A stretch of 64,000 bases of DNA from Palleronia sp. LCG004 (lineage in GTDB: Bacteria; Pseudomonadota; Alphaproteobacteria; Rhodobacterales; Rhodobacteraceae): the NCBI RefSeq assembly GCF_032931615.1, contig NZ_CP136759.1:1550001-1614000 (forward strand). Direction: 5' to 3'. The first letter of the stretch is position 1, and each line of letters begins with the position of its first letter. The notes beneath the pieces are model-generated. The model ran no database searches and was not told the origin of the DNA. It saw nothing but the letters and a program-made list of their open reading frames with translations. Positions 55,805-64,000 of the stretch are shown here, piece by piece. Made by a program: the position numbers and the translations under genes.

Positions 55805-56217
55805 GGTGCAATCTCCTTTTCGATATCGAAAGCCGCGCTGACATCGGAGATGCCCGGATCCGGCGGGCTTGCCCCCATCGCCATCGCGTCGCGCATCAGC
55901 TGATCCCCCCATTCCGGGCTCACGCCGAGCGCAGTGAGGATCGCGCAGAAATCGGGATGCGTGCGCTCGTACTGGACGATATCGCGCCGCGCTTTCGTGA
56001 AGGGATGCGTCTCGCCGAGATCCGCTTCGAGCATGTCGAGAGCTTCGAGAATGCTGGCCGCGCCGCCATATCGCGCGCCGAGGATCGCGGACTGCGCCAC
56101 CGGCCGCGATGCCAGGGCCATGTTCACCGCGCGCCTGAACGCCTTGAGCCCTGCCCGCTCATCTTCGAGCGCGTTGGCGGCCCGCTGCGCCGCCGTGACG
56201 ACCTTCGATCTATCCAT
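55801..56217 (-). CDS. Phage protein of unknown function, helical
   Basis: A 138-residue predominantly alpha-helical protein, no signal or membrane segment. It begins MDRSKVVTAAQRAANALE; a Tyr/Gly-rich turn (GARYGGAASIL) is in the middle. It overlaps the previous gene by 8 bp and the next by 4. Possibly a small tail or chaperone protein; function unknown. Confidence 0.55.
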   Translation of the reverse strand: MDRSKVVTAAQRAANALEDERAGLKAFRRAVNMALASRPVAQSAILGARYGGAASILEALDMLEADLGETHPFTKARRDIVQYERTHPDFCAILTALGVSPEWGDQLMRDAMAMGASPPDPGISDVSAAFDIEKEIAP

Positions 56218-56560
56218 TCGCGATCGGCTCCCCCAGATCCTCGGGCGTCGGATTGATCGGCTCGCCGTAAGCGGGCAATGCCAGCCAATCGACACCCCAT
56301 TCGACTTCGGCCGGCGGGCTCAACAGTTCGGCAGGTGGATTGCGTCCATAGGGAATGATGATCGTCAAAAGGATCTTGCCGTCGATCCGCTCGACCCCGC
56401 CGGGTCCGATCCATTCGTTCCCCACCGCGTCGGTCGGAAGCCACTCGCCTTCCTGCAGGAACGAGAAATCCAGTTCCTCCCCGTTCAATGTCAGAACGTC
56501 GCCGTCGACGGACAGCGTCAAATGTTTCTCGAGCCGCTGAGTGATGATCCGAAACCGCAT
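56210..56560 (-). CDS. Phage protein of unknown function, beta-rich
   Basis: A 116-residue protein beginning MRFRIITQRLEKHLTLSVDGDVLTLNG, predicted beta-rich with a Pro-rich C-terminus (NPPAELLSPPAEVEW). The start overlaps the J-like gene stop by one base (TGATG). It resembles small proteins that follow the host-specificity gene in Rhodobacterales siphophages, without known role. Confidence 0.55.
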   Translation of the reverse strand: MRFRIITQRLEKHLTLSVDGDVLTLNGEELDFSFLQEGEWLPTDAVGNEWIGPGGVERIDGKILLTIIIPYGRNPPAELLSPPAEVEWGVDWLALPAYGEPINPTPEDLGEPIANG

Positions 56561-59500
56561 CAGGTGATCTCCATCAATCGCCACCGAAGGTCGCCGCGAA
56601 CCCTCTGCACGTTCGCCTGAGACCCTTGGATCTTGAGAACGATGCTTGCGTATCCGTCGCCCCGGGTCATGTAGATGACCTTGACGTCCCAGCCCCACCG
56701 GAAGCTATTGAGCGCCCGGCCGCTGTCGTAATCGACGCTGACATTGCCCTCCAATCCCGCGACGGCTTCATATGCCCGCGTGGAGCCCCGCCACGCCTCG
56801 ACCTGAAATCCTGTGTCGACATACCAAGAACCCCTTTCCGTGATGGCAGGCGTGTTGTCTGTGGCAAAGTTCACGTAGAAAGCGCCGGTCGCGACCTGCA
56901 GTTGTCGCCGGACCTTGATGTTCTGGAATTCCGCGTATCCGCCCCGGAAGATGCCCCAGCCCGCGGAATTCGAGCTGTAGTTGTCGGACTGCAGCCCCCC
57001 GCTGAAGATCGACATGCCATCGAAGCGCAGGGCCGCCCAGTTGCTGCCTGCGGCGACCTCAAGCATCGCGCTGTTGCGGCTTGTCCCGGCGGCGAGACGC
57101 ACAAGGGCAACCGAGTTTCCGTTGCTGTCGACAGTCGTGCGCGCGACCAGTTCGGCCATCGCCTCGACATCCTTGAAGCGGGAATTCGCGCTGATCTTGT
57201 ATTGCGAGAACGCTTCGCGATCATTGGCAACGGTCTGCCCGAGCGAATTGACCGACGACTCGATGTTTCCGAAGTCGGCAAAGAGCGTGTTGATCTGCCC
57301 GGCCTGCGCGCCCTGCTTGTTCGTGAGAACGACGATCTGCTCATCATGGCCCGCGATCGTCGTGTCGTAGCGCGCCCGGATCTCGGTTCGGAGCGAGGCG
57401 ATCTGCCGATCGGCCTCCGCCTTGGCATAGGTCGTCTCGCGCACGAACGCCTTGGCTTCGGCTTCCTGCGTCACGTCCTGCAGATAGGCGTTCGTCCACG
57501 AGAAATAGGCACCCGCCGGAAGGCCGGTGGCGACAAAGGCGAATTCGTCGCAATACGCTCCGCCCGCAACCTTCCCCTCCCCTGAAACGAAGGTCCAGGT
57601 GTTCGCCGGGACAACCTGCGACTTGATGCCGGTGAAATTGGAGTATTCCCCATCAGACTTTGCGGACCTGGCGGACATTTGCAGGGTCGTCGTTGCCGTG
57701 AACCGGAACCATCCTCCGACGCGGAGGGTCCGCCCTACGCTGACCGCAAGGCCCCTGTAGCGAACGTCGACCCTCCCATCTGCCGCCGCCGTTGCCCGGC
57801 CGCTGTAGGATGCGCCATGGGTGGCCCCGGCAACCGTGCCCGCCCTTACAAGCCCGGTCGTGCCGTTGGCTCCCGACCATAGCCCGATCGTGCCTTCCTT
57901 CGTGAAGCGGGGATCAAGGAACAGGTTATCCCGGCTTTCAGCCAGTAGTTCCGACCGCTCGACGGCCGTGTTCGCATCGCTCACCGCGCCCTCGATCTCG
58001 GCGTTCAAACCGTCAAGATACGAGACAAGCCCCGCCTCGTAGTGCTCGCCAAGTTCGTCCAGAAGCTCGATCTGCTGAACGATCTGGGGAACGAGATCGG
58101 CCTTGCCGATCCGTGCATCGGGCGTGGTGACGACAATTTGCGGCTCGGGTCGCGTCCGGCGATCCGATACCGCCTCGCCGATCACGCCATAAGTCTCGGC
58201 CGGCAAAAGCCCGTCGCTGATCACCATCCGCCCGGACCTGACAGCCGAGGTCGCGCCTTCGCTCACGACATCACCCGTTGCCAGGTGCACGATCCGCCAC
58301 GCCACCGCCCGCGCCACCAGGTCCGCGCTCCAGGTCAGCTCGATCGCGGGACGCCGCGCCTCGCCACCCTCGCCCTTGATCGCGAAGGCCCGAACGCCCC
58401 ACCCGTCCACGCCCGGCACCTCGGGCTCGATAATCGAGCGGGGCGGCGCGACCGGAAGCAACGCATCGAACGCGCTGTCGGGATCGTAATCGGACGGATC
58501 GCGCTCGCGCACCAGAAACGCGCTCGCCAGCGTCTCGGGATCGACAACCTGCCGCTCGATCTCGAAGAGCTTCGCCTTGTATCCGTTATGCTTGCTCGTC
58601 CATGAAATCGTATCGAGCGCGTTGTGCCCGAGCGCTTCCTGCGCGAGCGGGATCACGTGCGACCGGAAGCGGCGGTTATCCTTTCCGGTTTCCCGCATCA
58701 GCGCGCGGACCTGTCGGCCGAACGGCACCGCGTCGAGGCGCAGCTCGGCGGTCAGCCGCCGCCCGCCATCGGCCGCTTCCCATTCCGGGTTGATCCACTC
58801 GACGGCTTCCGTCGCTTCCCACGCATTGTCGACGTCGGGATAGGTTGCCGACACCGCGTTGTAGGTTTCCGCAAGCCCCGGGAACGGCTCGAACTCGCGC
58901 GGATCGGTGACGAGAATGTCGTCATCGGTGATATGCAGCGTGGCAGGCGGCGGCGCGCCGACCGAGATTACCCACCGGCCGCCGATCTCAGCGATCTTGC
59001 CACCACATGCCTTCAGCAGCTCGTCGATCACGTCGAGCGGCTCTTCGTCGACACCGACTTCGAGCCCCGCGCGATACCGCTTGCGGGTTCCGCCCCCGTC
59101 GACCGGCACAGCTTCGTCGCAGGCATTCATCGCCGCCGCGAAGTATGACAGAACAGGATCATCGGGATCGGCACCGATGCCCCATACATTCCCGTCCGGC
59201 AGGCGGATCCCGATGATGATGTTGTAGATCATCACGACCGGGTTCGCCGTATAGCTCCACGTCGAGGGATCATCGACGCGATGCCCGCCCGATCCACCGC
59301 GCGCGCTGTCGAGACGCGGATCATAGAGCCGCATCCCCAGAACCTCGAAAAGGCTGCGCGGCTGGCCCGCATACTTCTCTGTATCGAAGCGGAACGTCTG
59401 GTGCGCGTAGGCCACGCCCGGCAACACCATGTCCGAGCGCCACGGCCGATCCGGGTCGCTTCCGAGCGCATCGAGCAGGTAGGGATCCGCAACGCTTTGC

Positions 59501-60009
59501 GTGCCGTCGTGGAAGGTCAGCCAGGTTCGATCGTCGAGACGTCCGAGCGCCTCGCGCCCGGCAAGCTTGCCGTAGGTCTCCGACACATAATCGTCATACT
59601 CGACAGGCTCGCCATCGATGAAGACGCGCGTCAGCGCCTCGATCGGGACGTCGGCAAGCGAGATCACGTGCACCCGCTGCCGGTTGTCCTTTCCCCAGCT
59701 CGCGGGCGGTGCGGCGAATGTTCCGGCGGTCGCGCACCATCCGAAGATCATGGTCTGCGCATTGGTGCCGCCGGTCTGCGTGACCTGTGTCCGGATGCCC
59801 TGCGGGCGCTGCTGACGCCGCCCGAGCGCCATCGAGATCCGCGACGTGACGACACCCACCGCAAGCCGTGTCAGAACGCCGCCGAATCCACTGGACGCGA
59901 GCCCCGCCGTCACCCACCCGCTGAAGGCGGCGAGCGCGCCCACGACCGGCCCCGCCTCTGCCGGCTGCGCAAAGAGCGCGACGGCCGCGAGAAGCGCGAT
60001 AAACCTCAT
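56560..60009 (-). CDS. Phage tail tip / host specificity protein J-like
   Basis: A 1,149-residue central tail-tip protein. It starts with a signal-peptide-like hydrophobic segment (about residues 1-19, ending AEAG) and a second hydrophobic segment near 24-60. The core (residues 80-560) has features of the J/gp13-type hub: VISLADVPIEALTRVFIDGEPVEY, VNPVVMIYNIIIGIRLPDG-type sequence and DEEPLDVIDELLKACGG. A fibronectin-like section follows at about 560-650, a coiled region, then a DUF1983-like C-terminal end. It likely forms the baseplate hub and receptor contact. It overlaps both neighbours by 1-4 bp. Confidence 0.82.
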   Translation of the reverse strand: MRFIALLAAVALFAQPAEAGPVVGALAAFSGWVTAGLASSGFGGVLTRLAVGVVTSRISMALGRRQQRPQGIRTQVTQTGGTNAQTMIFGWCATAGTFAAPPASWGKDNRQRVHVISLADVPIEALTRVFIDGEPVEYDDYVSETYGKLAGREALGRLDDRTWLTFHDGTQSVADPYLLDALGSDPDRPWRSDMVLPGVAYAHQTFRFDTEKYAGQPRSLFEVLGMRLYDPRLDSARGGSGGHRVDDPSTWSYTANPVVMIYNIIIGIRLPDGNVWGIGADPDDPVLSYFAAAMNACDEAVPVDGGGTRKRYRAGLEVGVDEEPLDVIDELLKACGGKIAEIGGRWVISVGAPPPATLHITDDDILVTDPREFEPFPGLAETYNAVSATYPDVDNAWEATEAVEWINPEWEAADGGRRLTAELRLDAVPFGRQVRALMRETGKDNRRFRSHVIPLAQEALGHNALDTISWTSKHNGYKAKLFEIERQVVDPETLASAFLVRERDPSDYDPDSAFDALLPVAPPRSIIEPEVPGVDGWGVRAFAIKGEGGEARRPAIELTWSADLVARAVAWRIVHLATGDVVSEGATSAVRSGRMVISDGLLPAETYGVIGEAVSDRRTRPEPQIVVTTPDARIGKADLVPQIVQQIELLDELGEHYEAGLVSYLDGLNAEIEGAVSDANTAVERSELLAESRDNLFLDPRFTKEGTIGLWSGANGTTGLVRAGTVAGATHGASYSGRATAAADGRVDVRYRGLAVSVGRTLRVGGWFRFTATTTLQMSARSAKSDGEYSNFTGIKSQVVPANTWTFVSGEGKVAGGAYCDEFAFVATGLPAGAYFSWTNAYLQDVTQEAEAKAFVRETTYAKAEADRQIASLRTEIRARYDTTIAGHDEQIVVLTNKQGAQAGQINTLFADFGNIESSVNSLGQTVANDREAFSQYKISANSRFKDVEAMAELVARTTVDSNGNSVALVRLAAGTSRNSAMLEVAAGSNWAALRFDGMSIFSGGLQSDNYSSNSAGWGIFRGGYAEFQNIKVRRQLQVATGAFYVNFATDNTPAITERGSWYVDTGFQVEAWRGSTRAYEAVAGLEGNVSVDYDSGRALNSFRWGWDVKVIYMTRGDGYASIVLKIQGSQANVQRVRGDLRWRLMEIT

Positions 60010-60419
60010 ACCGCGAAGACCTTCCGGCCATCGGTGAGCGGACGAAAGCGCAAGCCGTCGAGGCCGAGCGCGGCGATCGACGGCCCGGTGACAAGCCCGA
60101 GCGCGAGATGCCCCTTGCCATCGGCGAGAACCGCGATGTCACCGCAGCGCGCGCGCATGATCGGCAGCGCCTCGAACAGGCTCGCCGCCATCGCGACGTG
60201 ATCCCGGTGCCCCATCTCGCGCAGCCGGACATAGCCGTCCTCGATCGTCCGATAGGACCCACGAAGGACAGCCGCCGGATCCCGTCCCGTCATCGCCTCG
60301 ACCCCGCCTGCCGCGAAAAGCGCGCAATCATGTATCCCGGGCCGGAACGCGGCCCGCGCAACGCGCGCGAGATAGTCGTCGAGGCGCAGCCGCCAGTTCG
60401 GCAGTCGCGAAAAGGTCAC
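60006..60419 (-). CDS. DUF6950-like phage tail protein (putative Cys peptidase fold)
   Basis: A 137-residue protein from GTG at 60419, which overlaps the previous stop by 4 bp (GTGA) and is preceded by GGGGGAGG. The conserved segment GIHDCALFAAGGVEAMTG places a cysteine at about residue 35, and ADGKGHLALGLV supplies a histidine. This matches the DUF6950 family, which resembles NlpC/P60 peptidases and takes the same position in tail operons. A cell-wall peptidase role is inferred. Confidence 0.68.
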   Translation of the reverse strand: MTFSRLPNWRLRLDDYLARVARAAFRPGIHDCALFAAGGVEAMTGRDPAAVLRGSYRTIEDGYVRLREMGHRDHVAMAASLFEALPIMRARCGDIAVLADGKGHLALGLVTGPSIAALGLDGLRFRPLTDGRKVFAV

Positions 60420-61015
60420 TTCCGATCCTCCCCCCACCAGACGGGGATCTGCCCGCTGATGACCGAATAGCGATAGCCGCGATCACCCCCGCGCTTGCGA
60501 AGGGCCGCGTCGGATTTCTTCGTGCCGAGCGTCCGCGTCCCGGCACGCGCCGAGGTCGCCAGAGTGAGATCGCAGACCGCGACGGACATGCCGTTTTCGA
60601 GCGCACCTTCTTTGATCGGCGCGCTGTCGACGAAGCCCTCGATCGCCTGGTCGATACTGATCAGTTCGTGGGTTTCCCGGTCGAAGATCGCGAGATGAAG
60701 CTCGGCCGGTGCAAGCCGCGAGTCGTAATTCCTCAGCAGGCTTTCGGCATCCGGAGAGAGCGCGATCCTGATCCGCTGCAGGCGGATATTCGTGCCCGCC
60801 TCATAGGTCAGCGGCTCGGGCTTCAGCAGCCCGGCTATCCCGCGATAGTCGCGGGTCTCGCCCTCGATCTCGAAGCTCTGATCATGCTCGCCATTCCAGA
60901 TGCCGGCGGGCTGGATCTCTCCGGTGTCATAGGTACGCACTTCGAGCCACAAGAGCCAGCGAGCCAAGCCGCGCCGCTGCGCAAGGGCATCCCGTCCTAC
61001 AGCGCTGATGATCAT
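60416..61015 (-). CDS. Phage tail hub/baseplate protein (DUF2163-like position)
   Basis: A 199-residue protein starting MIISAVGRDALAQRRGLARWLLWLEVRTYD. Beta-rich with a C-terminal IPVWWGEDRK tail like that seen in related tail proteins. The start at 61015 overlaps the previous gene by 4 bp (ATGA). Conserved order (tape measure, distal tail, this gene, peptidase, J) supports a baseplate role. Confidence 0.62.
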   Translation of the reverse strand: MIISAVGRDALAQRRGLARWLLWLEVRTYDTGEIQPAGIWNGEHDQSFEIEGETRDYRGIAGLLKPEPLTYEAGTNIRLQRIRIALSPDAESLLRNYDSRLAPAELHLAIFDRETHELISIDQAIEGFVDSAPIKEGALENGMSVAVCDLTLATSARAGTRTLGTKKSDAALRKRGGDRGYRYSVISGQIPVWWGEDRK

Positions 61016-61674
61016 CTGAGCGTCTGTTGCCACGTGATGGACCCGCCCGCCCAATGCGTTCGGCGGTGAAGCGGCTTGCGCGTCTCACCGGGCATCAAAA
61101 CCGCCTTCACGATCGGGCGCGTGAACCGTAGGGGCGCGGCATCGGGGATGCCCGGGCGCAGATGCGGCCTGACCTCGACCGGCCCCGTCTCGCCTTGCGC
61201 GTCGGCCTGCACCGGCGCGACAATCTCTTGATATGCGAGCGACGTGTTGTCCGGCCCATAGTAGAAGCTGAATCGGTCGCCGATCGACAGGCGGTAATTC
61301 GCGGGAAGCCCGGCAATCCGAAGGATGCGCCGATCGGCGAAATCCTCCGCCACGACGGGCGAAGCGGTCGCGATCTGTGCGCCCAGCGGATCGGCCGCCG
61401 GCCATGCGGCATTCGGATCGGTCGCAAGGAACTTGGCCCCGCTTCCGCGCAGAAGGTCGAGCCGCGCGCAGGCGATCCGGCCCACGTCGAGCGGCATGTC
61501 GGCGAACGGAAACTCGCCACGCCAAAGCCGCGGGCCGAGATCGGAATCGACGATCTCGCCGCCCCCGGTCTCGCCGACGCGCCGCCGCTCGGACAACTCG
61601 ACCAGCAGCCCATCGAGCGACAGCCGCACCAGGTCCATGAAGTCGGACAGCAACAGAGGATTGGAAAGCGGCAT
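61012..61674 (-). CDS. Phage tail protein, distal-tail-like
   Basis: A 220-residue protein beginning MPLSNPLLLSDFMDLVRLSLDG, rich in beta strands (LSIGDRFSFYYG, VEVRPHLRPG). Its C-terminus HWAGGSITWQQTLR is typical of the protein after the tape measure in these phages. The ATG overlaps the tape measure stop by one base. It probably joins tail tube to tip. Confidence 0.62.
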   Translation of the reverse strand: MPLSNPLLLSDFMDLVRLSLDGLLVELSERRRVGETGGGEIVDSDLGPRLWRGEFPFADMPLDVGRIACARLDLLRGSGAKFLATDPNAAWPAADPLGAQIATASPVVAEDFADRRILRIAGLPANYRLSIGDRFSFYYGPDNTSLAYQEIVAPVQADAQGETGPVEVRPHLRPGIPDAAPLRFTRPIVKAVLMPGETRKPLHRRTHWAGGSITWQQTLR

Positions 61675-63746
61675 CAGCCCCCCCGGACCCGAGGATCGCG
61701 TGCGATGCCCGCATTGACCTGCGGCGCGGCATCGCGGCTGTATTGCTTCAGCCCCTCGCTCACGCCGCTTTCGACCATTTGCCGGATCTCGGCGTTCCCG
61801 CGCGCCCCGTCGACAGCGATGTTGAACACGGGCGCTTGTCGCGCCATGGGCCGGGCTGCGGCGGCGCGCTGCGCGACGGCCGGTGCCGGGCTGCCACCAC
61901 CGAGAAGCCCCGCGCCGAACTGCGCAGCCGCGGCTATGCCCGATGCCATGCCCTGCGGCGCTCCGCCGAGACCACCAGCCAGCGCGCCCCCGATCGTCTG
62001 CGAGATGCCGCCGAACAAGGTATTGCCGACGCTCTGCAAGAACATGTCGGAGATCTGATCAAAAACGCTGCCTAGAGCATCACGCGCATTCCGAGCCGAC
62101 CTGACCCAGCCGCTAAATGCAGAAGACATGCTATTCTTGATTTGGTCAGATGCCGACTGCGCAGCCTGCGCCATCTCGGAAATTTCTTCGGTCGCTTCCC
62201 GGGCCGTCCGGCCAGCACCGCCCCCGCCGCCCGAACCGCCAGCGCCACCGGCCGCCGCATCGTTCGCCTCTTCGAGGCCATCGGCGAGATCCCGGGACCG
62301 GGTGGCCGCATCGCCCATCTCGTCGCTCGTTTCCGAAAGCAGGCGCCGGATCGCGGCCACCGATTCCTTGGCATCGTCGAAAGCCCCGGCGATGATGCCC
62401 CGGGCCTTCTCAGATGCAGCCTCGGCCGCAGAGCCCGCGTCGAGGGAACTTGCATAGAGATCGTTCGATGCCTTGGCCGCTGTGTTCGCGGCTTCCTGCA
62501 ATCCCGTCTGAAGACCCGCGAACGGCTTCTTGCCGAAGACCTCGATCCCCGCGAGCCCCGTGACGCTGTTGGTGATCGACTGCAGGAAGCCGCGCCATTC
62601 CCAGAGCATGTCCGAGACAGCTTCGAGGAAGTTCGCGCGGACGGATTGCCACGTGCCTTGAAGGGCGGGCGCAATCGCAGATGCGCTTGTCACCATGCCC
62701 TTGAAGACATTCCGGGCAAGGTCGCCCAGCAGATAGACCGCCTGCCCGACACCGCCCGCGGCCGTCGAGAGCCGCCCGAACTGATAGACCAGCTCCCCTG
62801 CCCCGACGATCAGAGCCCCGATCCCGGTACGGATAAGCGCACCCCGCAATGCGACCAGCGCCCCGGAAAGCGTCATGGTCGCGATCCGCGCCGCGATCAC
62901 GGCTCCGACATACCGCGCGCCGAAGGCCGCCGTCGCGGTCGCAAGATAGGTCGAGATCCGGGCCAGGTTGTCGATCAGCCCGTCGAGCATCACGCGCAGC
63001 TCGCCACCGGGCCGAAGGCTGTCGGTGATCGCCTGCGCCATGCGCCCGAAGACCGGGATCACTTCCTGCGCGATCCTCTGCGTGACATATTGCGTGACCA
63101 GCCCGAGCCGCGCGATCCGGTCGTTCGCCTGCTCGATCTCGGCCGCGTCGACATCGCTGATCGCAAGGCCATAATCCTCGATATCCTGCCGCGCGCGCCG
63201 GATCGCGTCACCGCCCTGGATCATCATCAGGACCATTTCACGGTTGCGGATGCCGAGATCGCGCAGCACGGCCGTCGCCTCGCCCGTCGTCAGCCCCATC
63301 CGCTGGATCGCATCGGCGATGCGCGCGACCTTCTCGTCGGCATCGACGCCTTCGAGCGCCGTGGCGTCGAGGCCCAGCCGTTCGAGCGCGCGATCCGCGT
63401 TGCCCGTGACGCCGAGGTTCGCCAGTTCCCGATCGATGTTCTGGACGTCGTTCGCCAGACCCGAGAGCGAGACCCCCGCCTCACCGGCGGCAAGTTCAAG
63501 GGCGCGGAACCCGCCAATCGACGCGCCGAGACGCCGCGCTGCCTTGGCGCTGCGGTCGATCTCCTGCGCACCCTTGAAGGCCGCAGCGGTCAGCGAGGCG
63601 AAGGCCGCCGTCCCGACCGCTGCCAGCTTCGTGAATTGGGCCTTCATGCGCCGCAGCGGACTTTCCGTCCGTCGCGCACCCTTCTCGAATTTGGCGCTGT
63701 CGAGGCCAAGATTGACCCGCAAAGCGCCGATGACGGATTGTGCCAT
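61674..63746 (-). CDS. Phage tail tape measure protein
   Basis: A 690-residue tape measure protein whose length sets tail length; at about 1.5 Angstrom per residue it would give a tail of roughly 100 nm. The N-terminus (MAQSVIGALRVNLGLDSAKFEKGARR) is typical. It is strongly helical, contains hydrophobic segments around residues 300-340, and has an Ala/Gly-rich C-terminal region (GGAGGSGGGGGAG linker near 515). The start lies 3 bp after the upstream gene. Confidence 0.88.
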   Translation of the reverse strand: MAQSVIGALRVNLGLDSAKFEKGARRTESPLRRMKAQFTKLAAVGTAAFASLTAAAFKGAQEIDRSAKAARRLGASIGGFRALELAAGEAGVSLSGLANDVQNIDRELANLGVTGNADRALERLGLDATALEGVDADEKVARIADAIQRMGLTTGEATAVLRDLGIRNREMVLMMIQGGDAIRRARQDIEDYGLAISDVDAAEIEQANDRIARLGLVTQYVTQRIAQEVIPVFGRMAQAITDSLRPGGELRVMLDGLIDNLARISTYLATATAAFGARYVGAVIAARIATMTLSGALVALRGALIRTGIGALIVGAGELVYQFGRLSTAAGGVGQAVYLLGDLARNVFKGMVTSASAIAPALQGTWQSVRANFLEAVSDMLWEWRGFLQSITNSVTGLAGIEVFGKKPFAGLQTGLQEAANTAAKASNDLYASSLDAGSAAEAASEKARGIIAGAFDDAKESVAAIRRLLSETSDEMGDAATRSRDLADGLEEANDAAAGGAGGSGGGGGAGRTAREATEEISEMAQAAQSASDQIKNSMSSAFSGWVRSARNARDALGSVFDQISDMFLQSVGNTLFGGISQTIGGALAGGLGGAPQGMASGIAAAAQFGAGLLGGGSPAPAVAQRAAAARPMARQAPVFNIAVDGARGNAEIRQMVESGVSEGLKQYSRDAAPQVNAGIARDPRVRGG

Positions 63747-63749
63747 GGA

Positions 63750-64000
63750 TCAGGACGGGAACCGTGCCCGCCATTCCTCCTGTGTGATTTTCGGAAGCGC
63801 CTTCGACAGCGCCTTCAGTCGCACGCGCAATTCGTCGGGCGACATCTTCTCGGGTTTGCCCCGCAAGAGCTTTGCGAGCGGCGGGATCTTCTCCGCGCGC
63901 GACAGGGTTGCGGTCATCCAGGCCAACTCGGCCGAGGACCGGCCCTCGCGCTCGAACCGTTGCGCAGCTCCGCGCATATGCGCGAGATAGAGACGCGGGG
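63750..64000 (-). CDS. Phage tail assembly chaperone-like protein, N-terminus beyond window
   Basis: The frame remains open to the right edge. The visible part (last 75 residues from MRGAAQRFEREG) contains AWMTATLSRAEKIPPLAKLLRGK and ends EEWRARFPS, the style of small tail assembly chaperones encoded before the tape measure. The ATG at 63977 may be internal, since the frame continues with LYLAH upstream. Assignment rests on style and position. Confidence 0.6.
   Translation of the reverse strand, partial: PRLYLAHMRGAAQRFEREGRSSAELAWMTATLSRAEKIPPLAKLLRGKPEKMSPDELRVRLKALSKALPKITQEEWRARFPS

Larger units (their letters stand above)
42189..64000. mobile_element. Prophage integrated in tRNA-Val, left portion (continues beyond window)
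   Basis: The element begins at the tRNA fragment. An AT-rich cargo zone reads rightwards (42.3-48.55 kb), then a continuous leftward series of siphophage-type late genes: tail spike, structural proteins, spanin-like pair, endolysin, J-like tip protein, hub proteins, tape measure and chaperone. Gene ends overlap by 1-10 bp throughout the late block. Integrase, replication, terminase and head genes are not seen and are expected to the right. The right boundary is unknown. Confidence 0.85.

Noticed and set aside
48590..64000. Gene transfer agent instead of prophage
   Set aside because: Presence of a full lysis module, large spike and tRNA attachment site fits an integrated phage better; the GTA gene order is not matched.

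Overview
The window is high-GC DNA from an alphaproteobacterium, most likely Rhodobacterales. The evidence is the nuoABCD gene set, the MccAB acyl-CoA carboxylase, a complete glg cluster, a CobK-type precorrin reductase, an OlsB-type ornithine acyltransferase and several VPLPA-CTERM proteins, a sorting class typical of that order. It has two parts: ordinary chromosome (1 to about 42,185) and the left portion of a tRNA-integrated prophage (about 42,189 to beyond 64,000).

Chromosome. Positions 1-2,676 hold the start of a complex I operon read leftwards (nuoA, nuoB, nuoC, then nuoD running off the edge) with a clear sigma70-type promoter. A sulfotransferase gene sits inside it, translationally coupled to nuoC. 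Next come a glutathione transferase, the two subunits of a methylcrotonyl-CoA-type carboxylase, a small membrane protein and a HAD phosphatase; the divergent glmU-glmS pair (UDP-GlcNAc synthesis); and an FMN-binding glutamate-synthase-like protein. Positions 13,130-28,476 are a tightly packed eight-gene glycogen/alpha-glucan operon: glgP-glgB-glgC-glgA-glgX-malQ-pgm plus a GH13-type enzyme resembling glucosylglycerol hydrolase. It covers synthesis, debranching, phosphorolysis and the Glc-1-P/Glc-6-P exchange. Positions 28,642-42,119 are housekeeping genes: an esterase, a DNA glycosylase, cobK, an MFS carrier, a squalene/phytoene-synthase-family protein, cimA, cysS, an RraA-family protein, an ABC-F ATPase, olsB, msrB, bamE, yceD (DUF177), folB and a FolM-like SDR. 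Several end-to-end pairs overlap by 4 bp.

Boundary. At 42,189-42,255 on the minus strand there is a tRNA-Val(CAC) fragment. It has the D, anticodon and T arms and the 3'-CCA end, but no 5' acceptor strand. It is followed on its own strand by an intrinsic terminator. This is what remains when an element integrates into the 3' half of a tRNA gene, so the intact tRNA copy should lie at the other end of the element, right of the window.

Prophage. From 42.3 to 48.55 kb the DNA is visibly more AT-rich and carries cargo on the plus strand: an AAA ATPase plus RloB-like pair (AbiL-type anti-phage candidate), a decayed stretch, and three VPLPA-CTERM secreted proteins, two of them preceded by a duplicated leader with a conserved hairpin. 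From 48.59 kb to the end, high-GC phage late genes run on the minus strand with continuous 1-10 bp overlaps. In transcription order they are a tail assembly chaperone, tape measure, three tail-tip/hub proteins, a J-like host-specificity protein, small proteins, a lysis module (membrane proteins, endolysin amidase, overlapping spanin-like pair), two structural proteins and a large tail spike ending in an SGNH hydrolase domain. Head, replication and integrase genes are not in the window.

The most interesting stretch is the cargo zone: exosortase-type surface proteins and a defence pair carried between a phage tail spike and the attachment site.
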